Source: DATKWD01 sp035529695
Lineage (GTDB): Bacteria > Actinomycetota > Acidimicrobiia > Acidimicrobiales > Salinilacustritrichaceae
Length of the DNA stretch: 64,000 nt
Direction: 5' to 3'
NCBI GenBank assembly: GCA_035529695.1
Contig: DATKWD010000092.1
Coordinates: forward strand, 1 to 64,000
Position 1 is the first letter of the stretch, and every line of letters begins with the position of its first letter. The notes under the pieces were generated by a model that searched no databases, was not told the DNA's origin, and was given only the letters and a program-made list of their open reading frames with translations. Both the position numbers and the translations under genes were made by a program. This document shows positions 17,741 to 26,353 of this stretch, piece after piece.

Positions 17741-17746
17741 ATGGTA
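17741..17746 (-). promoter_or_regulatory. -10 box of a leaderless-type promoter (minus)
   Basis: Reads TACCAT on the minus strand, 6 nt before GTG 17734. It is back-to-back with the plus-strand TAGGGT at 17801. Confidence 0.5.
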
Positions 17747-17800
17747 CCGACTGACCGCGGGCACGGCTGCGGTCTCGGAGGGCCGCCGTGAGCGCCTGGC

Positions 17801-17806
17801 TAGGGT
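17801..17806 (+). promoter_or_regulatory. -10 box of a leaderless-type promoter
   Basis: TAGGGT, 7 nt spacer, ATG at 17814. Among the clearest examples in the window. Confidence 0.6.
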
Positions 17807-17813
17807 TTCGCCC

Positions 17814-19619
17814 ATGACGGTGACAGAACCTGCCGAACGCGGTGTCGGTGACTTCGACCCCGACGAGCTCCGAGAGAAGTACCGCTCCGAGCGTGACAAG
17901 CGACTTCGATCCGACGGCAACGAGCAGTACTTCGAGGTCTCGGGCAGGTTCGCCCACTTCGTCGACGACCCCTATGTGGCGGCCGAGATCGAGCGGGAGC
18001 CCAGGACCGACGAGGTCGATGTGTTGGTGATCGGGGGCGGCTTCGGCGGCCTTCAGATGGGTGCCCGGCTTCGCGAGGCGGGCGTCGACGACATCAGGGT
18101 CATCGAGAAGGGCGGCGACTTCGGCGGCACCTGGTACTGGAACCGCTACCCCGGCGCGATGTGCGACGTCGAGTCCTACGTCTACCTCCCTCTCCTCGAA
18201 GAGCTCGACTACGTGCCCACCGAGAAGTACGTCAAGGCTCGCGAGATCCTCGCCCACAGCCGGGCCATCGGCCGCCACTACGACCTCTACGACAACGCGC
18301 TCTTCCAGACCGAGGTCACGGCCATGACCTGGGACGATGAATCCGAGCGGTGGATCGTCGGGACGAATCGCGGCGATGCCATCCGGGCACGGTTCGTCGC
18401 CATGGCCAACGGTCCGCTGCACCGGCCGAAGCTTCCGGGTGTCGACGGCATCGAGTCGTTCGAGGGCCACACCTTCCACACCAGCCGTTGGGACTACGCC
18501 TACACCGGCGGCGGCCCCGACGGAGGACTCGACGAGCTCGCCGACAAGCGGGTCGGCATCATCGGCACCGGGGCGACTGCGGTGCAGGCCGTGCCGCATC
18601 TGGGTGAGGGGGCACAAGAACTCGTCGTGTTCCAGCGCACGCCCTCATCGGTGGACGTGCGGGCCAACCGGCCGACCGATCCCGAATGGGCCGCGTCGCT
18701 CGAGCCCGGATGGCACCGGCGCAGGATGGAGAACTTCAACGCACTCGTCTCTGGCGTGCCGCAGGAGGAGGACCTCGTGCAGGACGGCTGGACCGACATC
18801 ATCGGCAAGATGCTCGCTCTGCTGAGGAAGGGGAGTGGCGAGGGGGGTCTGAGTCTCGCCGAGACCCTCGAACTGGCGGACTTCCAGAAGATGAACGAGG
18901 TCCGAGCCCGGGTCGACGAGTTGATCGAAGACCCGAACACCGCCGAGTCGCTCAAGGCCTACTACCGCCAGTTCTGCAAGCGGCCGTGTTTCCACGACGA
19001 GTACCTCCAGACGTTCAATCGAGGCAATGTCACGCTGGTCGACACCGACGGCAAGGGGATCGACCGCATCACCGAACGCGGCATCGTCGCCAACGGCACC
19101 GAGTACGAGCTCGACTGCATCGTGTTCGCCACCGGGTTCGAGGTCGGTACCGGCTACGCCCGCCGAGCCGGCTACGAGACGGTCGGCCGCGGTGGCACGA
19201 GCCTGAGCGACCACTGGTCCGACGGCGCCCGCACCCTGCACGGCATCCACAGCCACGGGTTCCCCAACTGCTTCATCATGAGCCAGACGCAGGGCGGCTT
19301 CACCGTCAACTACCCGCACATGCTCGACGAGCTGTCGACCCACATCGCAGCGATCGTCGCCCACGCCCTCGAGCACGATCACCACGTCGTCGAAGCCACC
19401 GCCGACGCCGAGGAGGCGTGGGTCCAGGAGATCCTCCGGAACGCGGGTGCTCGCGGCGACTTCCTCGAGGAGTGCACCCCCGGCTACTACAACAACGAGG
19501 GCAAGCCGTCCGAGCGGGCGATGCAGAACGCGTCGTATGGCCGAGGACCGATCGCCTTCTTCGATCTGCTCACCGACTGGCGTACCTCAGGCGATTTCGA
19601 GGGCGTCGAGTTCAGCTGA
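17814..19619 (+). CDS. Flavin-containing Baeyer-Villiger monooxygenase
   Basis: 601 residues. FAD Rossmann GGGFGGL (74-80), GGDFGGTWYWNRYPGAMCD, the Baeyer-Villiger fingerprint FEGHTFHTSRW (F216 to W226) and NADPH Rossmann GTGATAVQ (251-258). The ~65-residue N-terminal extension (DELREKYRSERDKRLR) and the total length match cyclopentadecanone-type BVMOs rather than the shorter cyclohexanone type. Inserts oxygen next to a ketone to give an ester or lactone, using NADPH and O2. Suits the surrounding catabolic genes. Start set by TAGGGT 7 nt upstream. Confidence 0.93.
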   Translation: MTVTEPAERGVGDFDPDELREKYRSERDKRLRSDGNEQYFEVSGRFAHFVDDPYVAAEIEREPRTDEVDVLVIGGGFGGLQMGARLREAGVDDIRVIEKGGDFGGTWYWNRYPGAMCDVESYVYLPLLEELDYVPTEKYVKAREILAHSRAIGRHYDLYDNALFQTEVTAMTWDDESERWIVGTNRGDAIRARFVAMANGPLHRPKLPGVDGIESFEGHTFHTSRWDYAYTGGGPDGGLDELADKRVGIIGTGATAVQAVPHLGEGAQELVVFQRTPSSVDVRANRPTDPEWAASLEPGWHRRRMENFNALVSGVPQEEDLVQDGWTDIIGKMLALLRKGSGEGGLSLAETLELADFQKMNEVRARVDELIEDPNTAESLKAYYRQFCKRPCFHDEYLQTFNRGNVTLVDTDGKGIDRITERGIVANGTEYELDCIVFATGFEVGTGYARRAGYETVGRGGTSLSDHWSDGARTLHGIHSHGFPNCFIMSQTQGGFTVNYPHMLDELSTHIAAIVAHALEHDHHVVEATADAEEAWVQEILRNAGARGDFLEECTPGYYNNEGKPSERAMQNASYGRGPIAFFDLLTDWRTSGDFEGVEFS

Positions 19620-19633
19620 ATCAGGTCAGCCGA

Positions 19634-20398
19634 TCAGGTCCCGGTCCACTTCGGAGCGCGCTTCTCGGCGAACGCAACCGGTCCCTCCATGGCGTCGTTC
19701 GATCTGAAGACCTTGCCGATCAGCGATCCCTGGTTCTTCCATGCTTCGGCTTCGGTGAGGCCTTCGGAGTTGCGGATGATCTGCTTCGAAGCCGCCACCG
19801 CGAGTGGGGCGTTCTTGGCGATGCGTTCGGCCAGTTCGAGTGCGCCCTCGACGGCGCCGCCCTTCTCGGTGAGTCGCGCCGCGAGCCCGAGCGACAGGGC
19901 TTCCTCTGCGCTGATGGGGTCAGCGGTGAGCGCCATCTCCATCGCCTTGCCGTAGCCGACCCGCGGCGGCAGGCGGAACAGCCCGCCCCCGGCTGCGAAC
20001 AGGCCGACACCCGCCTCGGGAATGCCGAACTTCACGTTGTCGGCGGCGACGATGAGATCGCACGTCAGCGCCAACTCGAGGCCACCGGCCAGGGCGAACC
20101 CCTCGACCGCGGCGATCAACGGCTTCTGGGCACCGTCCTCGATCACCTGCTGGAACCCATCGGGCGTGCCGCCGGCGGCGAACGCCTTGAGATCCATGCC
20201 GGCGCAGAATCCTCGCCCCGCCCCGGTGAGCACGCCGGCGGTGAGGCCCGGATCGCCGTCGAGTTCGGCGATCGCGGCCAGGATGCCCTGGGCCAGATCG
20301 GTGTTGATGGCGTTCATGGCTTCGGGCCGGTTGAGGGTGATCAGCAGCACCCGGTCACGACGTTCGGTGAGGACGACAGCTTCGTTGGATTCGCTCAT
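19634..20398 (-). CDS. Enoyl-CoA hydratase/isomerase (crotonase) family protein
   Basis: 254 residues. Oxyanion-hole segments AGMDLKAFA and EGFALAGGLELAL, and FGIPEAGVGL; the two Glu positions used by rat crotonase (in GGLELAL and IPEA) are both present, so a true hydratase is possible. Adds water to, or isomerises, 2-enoyl-CoA. Convergent with the BVMO (14 bases between stops). ATG follows TAGGTT by 8 nt on the minus strand. Confidence 0.9.
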   Translation of the reverse strand: MSESNEAVVLTERRDRVLLITLNRPEAMNAINTDLAQGILAAIAELDGDPGLTAGVLTGAGRGFCAGMDLKAFAAGGTPDGFQQVIEDGAQKPLIAAVEGFALAGGLELALTCDLIVAADNVKFGIPEAGVGLFAAGGGLFRLPPRVGYGKAMEMALTADPISAEEALSLGLAARLTEKGGAVEGALELAERIAKNAPLAVAASKQIIRNSEGLTEAEAWKNQGSLIGKVFRSNDAMEGPVAFAEKRAPKWTGT

Positions 20399-20406
20399 GG
20401 CCGACG

Positions 20407-20412
20407 AACCTA
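20407..20412 (-). promoter_or_regulatory. -10 box of a near-leaderless promoter (minus)
   Basis: Reads TAGGTT on the minus strand, 8 nt before ATG 20398. It is 14 bases from the inverted repeat that begins at 20426. Confidence 0.5.
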
Positions 20413-20425
20413 ATCGGCAGACCAC

Positions 20426-20481
20426 CCCGTTCTGGAGAACGCATGTTGTCGCCCAGCGCGGGGTACGGGCTCCAGAACGGG
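20426..20481. repeat. 12-bp inverted repeat with 32-nt spacer
   Basis: CCCGTTCTGGAG (20426-20437) and CTCCAGAACGGG (20470-20481), perfect. The left arm also contains the small palindrome GTTCTGGAGAAC. It sits between the divergent enoyl-CoA hydratase and helicase genes. Could be a paired operator or part of a structured leader. Confidence 0.6.
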
Positions 20482-20512
20482 TCGCGATGGTGGGATTCGC
20501 CCGGGACGGAGG

Positions 20513-20518
20513 TAGCTT
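20513..20518 (+). promoter_or_regulatory. Possible -10 box of the helicase gene
   Basis: TAGCTT matches TANNNT; it would give a leader of about 175 nt before TTG 20698. Weak on its own, as no -35 is visible. Confidence 0.25.
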
Positions 20519-20697
20519 GCGCCCGTCGGCTTCTGAGTCGATGGGCCGCCAAGGACTTGATATCCCGATCCGGCCACCCTTCCGCTGCCGCGACCGCAGC
20601 CGCTGGCTTCGGCCACACCGGGAGTTCCATCGGGCCCGTCGCAGTCCCTCGTACATCGTTCGCCACTCTGGCGCGCGCCCATCTCAGGAGTTTGACC

Positions 20698-22095
20698 TTG
20701 ATCACCGATTTCGCCGCCCTCGGCGTGCCTACGGCCGTTGCCGCATCGCTCGCCGAGCGGGGCATCACCGAAGCATTCCCCATCCAGTCGCTCGCACTGC
20801 CTCCCGCCATGTCGGGCCAGGACGTCTGCGGCAAGGCCCCGACCGGGTCGGGCAAGACGCTCGCGTTCGGCATCCCGCTCGCTCAACGAGTCGAGCAGGC
20901 GAAGCCGCGGCGCCCCCGTGCGCTCGTCCTCGCCCCGACGCGTGAGCTCGCCGAACAGATCCACGATGAGCTCCGCCCACTCCTCGCGCCCCGCAAGCGG
21001 CGCGTCGCCACGTTCTACGGAGGTGTCGGCTTCGGGGCTCAGCTCAACGCGCTGCGTCGCGGCGTCGACGTCGCCGTCGCCTGCCCGGGCCGTCTGCTCG
21101 ACCTCGTCGGCCAGGGTGAGTTCATCCTCGACGACGTCGACATCGTCGTGCTCGACGAGGCCGACCGCATGGCCGACATGGGATTCCTCCCCGACGTTCG
21201 CAAGATCCTCGACAAGGTCCGGCCCAACCGCCAGACCCTGTTGTTCAGTGCCACGCTCGACGGCGACATCGATGTCCTCGTCCGCCACTACCAGAAGAAC
21301 CCGGTGCGCTGTGCGATCGAGGCCGACCCGACCGATGGTGCTGCCACGACCCACCATTTCATCGACATGCGTGCCGAAGATCGCGTCAAGCAAGCCGCGT
21401 CGCTCATCAGCAAGCACGGCTCGACCATCGTGTTCTGCCGTACCAAGCACGGCAGTGATCGCGTCGCTCGTCAGCTCAAGAAGGCGGGTGTCGAAGCGGT
21501 CGCCATCCACGGTGGCCGCTCGCAGAACCAGCGCCAACGCGCCCTCGACACGTTCTCTGCGGGTCGAGCCGAAGCGCTCGTGGCCACCGATGTCGCTGCC
21601 CGCGGCATCCACGTCGACGATGTCGGCCTGGTGCTCCATTTCGACGTCGCCGGCGACCACAAGGACTACACCCACCGCTCCGGTCGAACGGGGCGTGCAG
21701 GCGCCGATGGCGTCGTCGTCAGTTTCTTGATCGCGAAGGACGCCGACAAGACGCGCAAGTTGTTGCGCGCCCTCGACGTCGACATCATCAAGTCGATGCC
21801 GACGGGCGACGGCGTCCGCCCGAGCCGACCTCGTCCGGAGCGCACCGAACCGCGTGAGCGCGACGGCCATCGGTCGCACAGCGGCAAGAAGCCGCACCGC
21901 AAGGGTGCTTCGTCGTCCAACGGCGGCCCGCGCCCCGGCGGCGGCAAGAAGAAGCGCCACCGCAAAGGGCCGTCGGGCTCGAACGGCGGCGGGGGCCGGT
22001 CGACGAGCGGCCAGGCGCGAAACAGCGGTGGCAACAAGCACCGCGGCGCTCAGCAGAGCAGCAACCGCAGCTCCAGCCGGAGCCCTCGCCCGTAG
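20698..22095 (+). CDS. DEAD-box ATP-dependent RNA helicase
   Basis: 465 residues from TTG 20698, which has AGGAG ending 7 nt upstream. Q motif (EAFPIQ), Walker A APTGSGKT (47-54), PTRELA, VLDEADRM (DEAD), SAT, VFCRTKHG, ATDVAARGIH and HRSGRTGR are all intact, so it should be an active ATPase that remodels RNA. The last ~100 residues are a low-complexity basic tail rich in Arg, Lys, Gly and Ser, as in cold-shock/ribosome-assembly helicases (RhlE/CsdA type), probably an RNA-binding tail. The ~220 bases upstream after the inverted repeat hold no gene and may be a leader. Confidence 0.92.
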   Translation: MITDFAALGVPTAVAASLAERGITEAFPIQSLALPPAMSGQDVCGKAPTGSGKTLAFGIPLAQRVEQAKPRRPRALVLAPTRELAEQIHDELRPLLAPRKRRVATFYGGVGFGAQLNALRRGVDVAVACPGRLLDLVGQGEFILDDVDIVVLDEADRMADMGFLPDVRKILDKVRPNRQTLLFSATLDGDIDVLVRHYQKNPVRCAIEADPTDGAATTHHFIDMRAEDRVKQAASLISKHGSTIVFCRTKHGSDRVARQLKKAGVEAVAIHGGRSQNQRQRALDTFSAGRAEALVATDVAARGIHVDDVGLVLHFDVAGDHKDYTHRSGRTGRAGADGVVVSFLIAKDADKTRKLLRALDVDIIKSMPTGDGVRPSRPRPERTEPRERDGHRSHSGKKPHRKGASSSNGGPRPGGGKKKRHRKGPSGSNGGGGRSTSGQARNSGGNKHRGAQQSSNRSSSRSPRP

Positions 22096-22114
22096 GGCCG
22101 AGGCCACACGCGGC

Positions 22115-23122
22115 TCAGGCCGTCGCTTCCTCGAATTCGCCGTCGGCGTGTCGTGCGAAGCGTCGGGGCTCACGCCCGTGGGTCGGATCGGCGGTGTCCC
22201 ACGGCCACCCACCGAACTCGGTGGCCCGGTAGTCGGTCATCGCCTGTCGGATCTCGTCCTCGGTGTTCATGACGAACGGGCCGTACTGCGCGACGGGTTC
22301 GCCGATCGGCCGGCCCTGCAGCATGAGGACCTCGGCGCCGTTCGCTCCGGCGCTCAGCTCGAGCGATCGGCGGCCTTCGACCGCCGAGCCGGTGCGCGCG
22401 CCGACCGTCGTGTCGCCGATCGTCAGTTCGTCGCCGTCGAACAGATAGAGCACCCGGACCGTCTCGTCGCCCTCGGATCTCGGCAGTGTCCATGACGCTC
22501 CGGGCTCCATGACGACGTGCCAGATGGCGACGTCGGCCTCGGCCCGGGAAGCCCACGAATTGGGTGGTGGGGGCGGCGGCCGCTCGTCGCCCAGGCCCCC
22601 GGCCACCACGGTGACGGTCACTCCCGGCGCCGTGACCCGGGGGATGTGTCGGTCCCACAGCATCGTGAAGTACGGGTCGACCATCTTGTCGACGGCAGGC
22701 AGGTTCAGCCAGATCTGGAACAGCTCGACCGGGTTCGGTCGGGTCTGGTCGAGCAGCGGAAACATCTCGGCGTGCTGGATGCCGCCCCCGGCGGTCAGCC
22801 ACTGCACGTCGCCGCGGCCGTAGCGGGCTGCCGCGCCCATCGAGTCGGCGTGGTCGATCAGACCTTGGCGGACGTAGGTGACCGTCTCGAAGCCGCGGTG
22901 GGGGTGCTGGGGAAATCCGGGGACGACGCGCCCGTGATACATCCGCCAGCCATCGACACCGGCGAAGTCCTGCCCGAGATCGCGGCCGACCAGCGGCGCG
23001 TTGGGCCCGAGCAGGTCATTGGCGGCCGGGTAGTCGTCGAGGTGGTGGACGCAGAAGAGGAACGGGTCGATCGTCTGCCACTGGAAGCCGATGGGGAACG
23101 TCTGGATCACGTCGTCGGACAT
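22115..23122 (-). CDS. Pirin family protein
   Basis: 335 residues, two cupin domains. Metal ligands lie in QHPHRGFETVTYV, with His and Glu of the AGGGIQHAEMF segment completing the site, as in pirin and quercetinase-like YhhW. Cytoplasmic Fe-binding protein; members act as quercetin dioxygenases or transcription cofactors, so the exact role is open. It starts 4 bases after the stop of nagA and is probably cotranscribed with it. Convergent with the helicase gene. Confidence 0.9.
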   Translation of the reverse strand: MSDDVIQTFPIGFQWQTIDPFLFCVHHLDDYPAANDLLGPNAPLVGRDLGQDFAGVDGWRMYHGRVVPGFPQHPHRGFETVTYVRQGLIDHADSMGAAARYGRGDVQWLTAGGGIQHAEMFPLLDQTRPNPVELFQIWLNLPAVDKMVDPYFTMLWDRHIPRVTAPGVTVTVVAGGLGDERPPPPPPNSWASRAEADVAIWHVVMEPGASWTLPRSEGDETVRVLYLFDGDELTIGDTTVGARTGSAVEGRRSLELSAGANGAEVLMLQGRPIGEPVAQYGPFVMNTEDEIRQAMTDYRATEFGGWPWDTADPTHGREPRRFARHADGEFEEATA

Positions 23123-23126
23123 CTGA

Positions 23127-24197
23127 TCAAGCGTAGGGGTCGATCACCTCGATCAGACCCAGGTCGCCGTCGAGGACCACCAGGTCGGCCTCGGCACCCA
23201 GCTGAAGGCCCGATGCGTGGGGGAGCGATGCCAAGCGACGAGGATGTGAGCTGCCAGCCGCGAGCGCCGTCGAGGGGTTGATGCCGAGCTCGACGACGTG
23301 ACGGACCATCTCGGCGATCGTGAGGAGGCCACCGATGAGATCTCCGTCGTCGTTGCGGGCGGCGCGTGCCCGGACGGGCACGGCACCGGCGTGGGCGGGG
23401 GAGACCGCGTCGCTGACAAGAGCGACGCGTCCGCCCGTTGCGGCGAAGACGAGCCGAACGACGTCGTCGGCCACGTGCGCGCCGTCGGCGATCAGTGTGG
23501 GGGTCACGTCATCGCGGACGAGCGATGCGCCGAAGAGCCCGGGCGCACGTTGGTGGAACGGTGCCATCGCATTGCCCAGGTGAGTGACCGACCTGATGCC
23601 GGCGTCGAACCCGCGGTGTGCTTCTTCGGCCGTTGCGTTGCTGTGACCGGCAGCAACGGCCACGGATCGCAAGAGAAGGGATTCGACCAGATCCAGCGAG
23701 TGGTCGAGTTCGGGTGCGAGGGTCATCCTTCCGACGGGGCCGGCGGCGAGCAACGTGGCGAGCAGATCCACGTCGGGTTCGACGCGGTGCGCGCCGTCAT
23801 GCGCACCGAGTCGGGCAGCGCTGAGGAACGGGCCCTCGAGATGCGCACCCATGACGAGGGCGCGCCCGGGCGGCCGACCGAGACGCTGGGCCTCGTCGAC
23901 CGTCGCCAGCGCCGCGCAGGTGCGGTCGACGGGACCGGTGACCAGCGTCGGGTGGAATGCGGTCGTGCCGCGTTGCCAGAGCGCCTCGGCCGCCCGACCG
24001 AGATCGCCAGGTGAGCACGCGGAGAAGTCGACGCCGACAAAGCCGTTGATCTGCAGGTCGACGAATCCAGGCGCCACGACCCGATCAGAACCGCGGGAAG
24101 GCCCGGTGATCGCGATCACCTGACCATCCGCGATGTCGACGTCGCCGACGACGAGGTTCCCGTCGACCAGAACCGTTCCCGCGCCGAGTCGGGTCAC
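23127..24197 (-). CDS. nagA: N-acetylglucosamine-6-phosphate deacetylase
   Basis: 356 residues. Amidohydrolase fold with APGFVDLQINGFVGVDFS, the metal-binding Glu in HLEGPFLS, His in VAAGHSNAT, THLGNAMAPFHQR and the catalytic Asp in LVSDAVS. Removes acetate from GlcNAc-6-P in amino-sugar recycling or chitin/peptidoglycan use. No nagB or PTS gene lies nearby. GTG start; a TACGTT -10 box lies 30 bases upstream. The downstream pirin gene is only 4 bases away. Confidence 0.9.
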   Translation of the reverse strand: MTRLGAGTVLVDGNLVVGDVDIADGQVIAITGPSRGSDRVVAPGFVDLQINGFVGVDFSACSPGDLGRAAEALWQRGTTAFHPTLVTGPVDRTCAALATVDEAQRLGRPPGRALVMGAHLEGPFLSAARLGAHDGAHRVEPDVDLLATLLAAGPVGRMTLAPELDHSLDLVESLLLRSVAVAAGHSNATAEEAHRGFDAGIRSVTHLGNAMAPFHQRAPGLFGASLVRDDVTPTLIADGAHVADDVVRLVFAATGGRVALVSDAVSPAHAGAVPVRARAARNDDGDLIGGLLTIAEMVRHVVELGINPSTALAAGSSHPRRLASLPHASGLQLGAEADLVVLDGDLGLIEVIDPYA

Positions 24198-24226
24198 CGC
24201 AACGCCAGAGCCGCACGCACGACCTC

Positions 24227-24232
24227 AACGTA
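24227..24232 (-). promoter_or_regulatory. -10 box upstream of nagA (minus)
   Basis: Reads TACGTT on the minus strand and would give a leader of ~22 nt before GTG 24197. Confidence 0.4.
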
Positions 24233-24261
24233 CCGGAGTGCCCGAATCGGGCGAGCGGCGG

Positions 24262-24873
24262 TCAGTCGCCGGTGTCGGCCCCGGGGTCGACGTCATGGTC
24301 CGCATCGGGCCCGTGCGGGTGTCCGCCGAACGGGCCCCGCGTGCCGGGACCGCCGGGGAAGCGATCGCCGGGGCCTGCGAAGGTCCCGTTCACGATGTCG
24401 TCGATTCGGTCGGGCAGTTCGGCGAGTTGCTCCTCGATGCGCGTCTTCGCCTGCTCGACCATTGCGTCGGTCACGTCCTGCGGATCGACACCGTTGGCCT
24501 CTGCGACTTCGGCGATCGTCTGTCCGTCTCGCAGCGCGGCCAGAAGGTCGTCCGCCGAGATGCCGATGGTCTCGGCTGCGACGTCCAGACCCCGACCGCC
24601 ACGATGGTTCCCGAACGGCGCAGCCGGTTCGGTGCCAGCAGGAGTCGAATCGGCGGGGTCTGCGTCGTCGGCGGTTGCCGGGGCCTCGGCGGGCGCCGGG
24701 GCTTCGGTGGGCGCAGGAGCTTCAGCTTCGGTCGTCGTCGTGTCATCGACGGTCGACTCGGTGGTGGTGTCCTCCTGCGCCCCGCTCAGCTGGGGTGCGA
24801 ACAACATGGCACCGATCGCGGCAGCAGCGGCGACGGCCGCCACGGCTGCGAAACGCGAGGTACGGGTCGACAT
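24262..24873 (-). CDS. Secreted protein with Thr/Ala/Pro-rich linker, paralogue of 25014
   Basis: 203 residues from the ATG at 24873, preceded by AGGAG at 7 nt. Signal peptide (residues ~1-32, ending LSGAQE), then a low-complexity linker rich in Thr, Glu, Ala and Pro (~35-85), then a helical domain with the motif GISADDLLAALRDGQTIAEVAEANGVDP and LAELPDRIDDIVNG, and a Gly/Pro/His-rich tail. The neighbour at 25014 has the same design. The domain is not one I can name. Export and paralogy are visible; function is unknown. It may respond to the adjacent two-component system (inference). Confidence 0.75.
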   Translation of the reverse strand: MSTRTSRFAAVAAVAAAAAIGAMLFAPQLSGAQEDTTTESTVDDTTTTEAEAPAPTEAPAPAEAPATADDADPADSTPAGTEPAAPFGNHRGGRGLDVAAETIGISADDLLAALRDGQTIAEVAEANGVDPQDVTDAMVEQAKTRIEEQLAELPDRIDDIVNGTFAGPGDRFPGGPGTRGPFGGHPHGPDADHDVDPGADTGD

Positions 24874-25013
24874 GAGGATGCTCCTTCTCGTCAGGTCAGC
24901 CAAACATGACGGCCCAACCTGGGACGAGCCTCACCGTTGCCTGTGAATGCGGGCGCGGCTGCACCCGGGGCCGTCACCGGGCGGTGATGACGACCCCGGG
25001 GCTCGCTGGGGGA

Positions 25014-25490
25014 TCAGTTGCCGCTCTCCTCGGGGGGCGGTCCGCCGAACGGCCCGCCTCGGGGGCCGTGGCCCTCGAAGTCGAGCTCGCCGTTGACCAT
25101 GTCCTCGATGCGGGTCGGCAACTCGGCCAGCCGCTCCTCGAGGCGTGCGGTGGCGTCGGCCACGAGCTGGTCGACGAGGGCGTCGGGGTCGACCCCGTTG
25201 GCCAGGGCGACCTCGGCCACGGTCTGGCCGTCCTCGATCGCGGTGCGCAGTGCGTCCTGGTCGATGCCGATGATCTCGGCGAGGTTGGCGAGGCGCTCAC
25301 CGCGACCGCGGTGCATGCCCTCCGGGGCCTCCGGAGCCGACTCGTCCACGACGGTGGTGTCGGTCGTCTCGTCGGTTGAGTCCTCCTGGGCAGCGCTGAC
25401 GCCCGGGGCGAACAGCATCGCTCCGGCAGCACCGCCCGCGGCGAGGGTGCCGAGGATGGCAGCGGTGGTCTTCTTGGTGGGGGATTCCAT
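25014..25490 (-). CDS. Secreted protein, shorter paralogue of 24262
   Basis: 158 residues from ATG 25490 (AGGAG about 10 nt upstream). Signal peptide 1-33 ending VSAAQE, short acidic/Thr linker, then IGIDQDALRTAIEDGQTVAEVALANGVDP and LAELPTRIEDMVNG, aligned residue for residue with the same region of the neighbour, and a Gly/Pro tail. Tandem duplication is evident. A hyphenated palindrome lies in its leader at 25515-25533, and the response regulator gene starts divergently at 25616. Function unknown. Confidence 0.75.
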   Translation of the reverse strand: MESPTKKTTAAILGTLAAGGAAGAMLFAPGVSAAQEDSTDETTDTTVVDESAPEAPEGMHRGRGERLANLAEIIGIDQDALRTAIEDGQTVAEVALANGVDPDALVDQLVADATARLEERLAELPTRIEDMVNGELDFEGHGPRGGPFGGPPPEESGN

Positions 25491-25514
25491 GATGTTCGGG
25501 CTCCTGTTGGTGGG

Positions 25515-25533
25515 TCGAGGGCCGATCCCTCGA
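25515..25533. promoter_or_regulatory. Hyphenated palindrome in a divergent promoter region
   Basis: TCGAGGG-CCGAT-CCCTCGA, perfect 7-bp arms with a 5-nt spacer, between the secreted-protein gene (start 25490, minus) and the response regulator (start 25616, plus). Candidate operator for a dimeric regulator, or a leader hairpin. Confidence 0.45.
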
Positions 25534-25615
25534 TGCACCCCATCTTCGAGCGGGCGTCTGGAAGTTCGCCGTGGCGCCGATGGGAGTCGCCTCACGATTC
25601 GATGAGGAGGATGTG

Positions 25616-26353
25616 ATGGGAAACGTTGAGCAAACTCCCAGGTTGGTGCGCTCAACTGTGCGTATGCGCCAAGCCACCGTTCTGGTCGTCGACGACGAGG
25701 AGTACATCCGCGACCTCGTGTCGAGTGCGTTCCGCATCGCCGGATTCGACGTTCGCACGGCGGGCGACGGCCAGTCGGCGCTCGACGACGTCATCGACCG
25801 ACGCCCGGATCTGGTGGTGCTCGACGTGGGCCTGCCGGGCATCGACGGGTTCGAGGTCTGTCGTCGCCTCCGTGCCGAGGGTGACGACACGCCGGTTCTC
25901 TTCCTCACCGCTCGCGATGCTGCCGAGGACCGGGTGTCGGGGTTCACCAAGGGCGGTGACGACTACGTCACCAAGCCCTTCAGCCTGGAAGAGCTCGTCG
26001 GGAGGGTTCGTGCGATCCTGCGCCGCTCTGGCCGCGTCGACCCCGGGCAGGGCAACCTGCTCTCCTATGTCGATCTCGAGATCGACGAGGACTCGATGCG
26101 GGTGACCCGCGCCGGGCGACCGGTACAGCTGTCGCCGACCGAGTTCAAGCTGCTCCGCTACCTGCTGGTCAACCGTGAGCGCGTGGTGTCGAAGTCGCAG
26201 ATTCTCGACCAGGTGTGGGAGTACGACTTCGACGGCAACGCGAGCGTCGTCGAGAACTACATCTCCTACCTGCGCAAGAAGATCGATGATGTCGAGCCTG
26301 CCCTCATCCACACGGTCCGCGGCTTCGGCTACGTGTTGCGCTCCGAACCATGA
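25616..26353 (+). CDS. OmpR/PhoB-family response regulator
   Basis: 245 residues; ATG 25616 has GAGGAGG 5 nt upstream, which rules out an earlier in-frame ATG. Receiver domain: acidic pocket D26/D27, phospho-acceptor D70 (LVVLDVG), Thr in FLTARD and K120 (VTKPF). C-terminal winged helix with SPTEFKLLRYLL, the recognition region VVENYISYLRKKID and TVRGFGYVL. DNA-binding transcription factor controlled by the kinase that follows, with which it overlaps by 4 bases (ATGA). Targets may include the divergent secreted proteins. Confidence 0.93.
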   Translation: MGNVEQTPRLVRSTVRMRQATVLVVDDEEYIRDLVSSAFRIAGFDVRTAGDGQSALDDVIDRRPDLVVLDVGLPGIDGFEVCRRLRAEGDDTPVLFLTARDAAEDRVSGFTKGGDDYVTKPFSLEELVGRVRAILRRSGRVDPGQGNLLSYVDLEIDEDSMRVTRAGRPVQLSPTEFKLLRYLLVNRERVVSKSQILDQVWEYDFDGNASVVENYISYLRKKIDDVEPALIHTVRGFGYVLRSEP

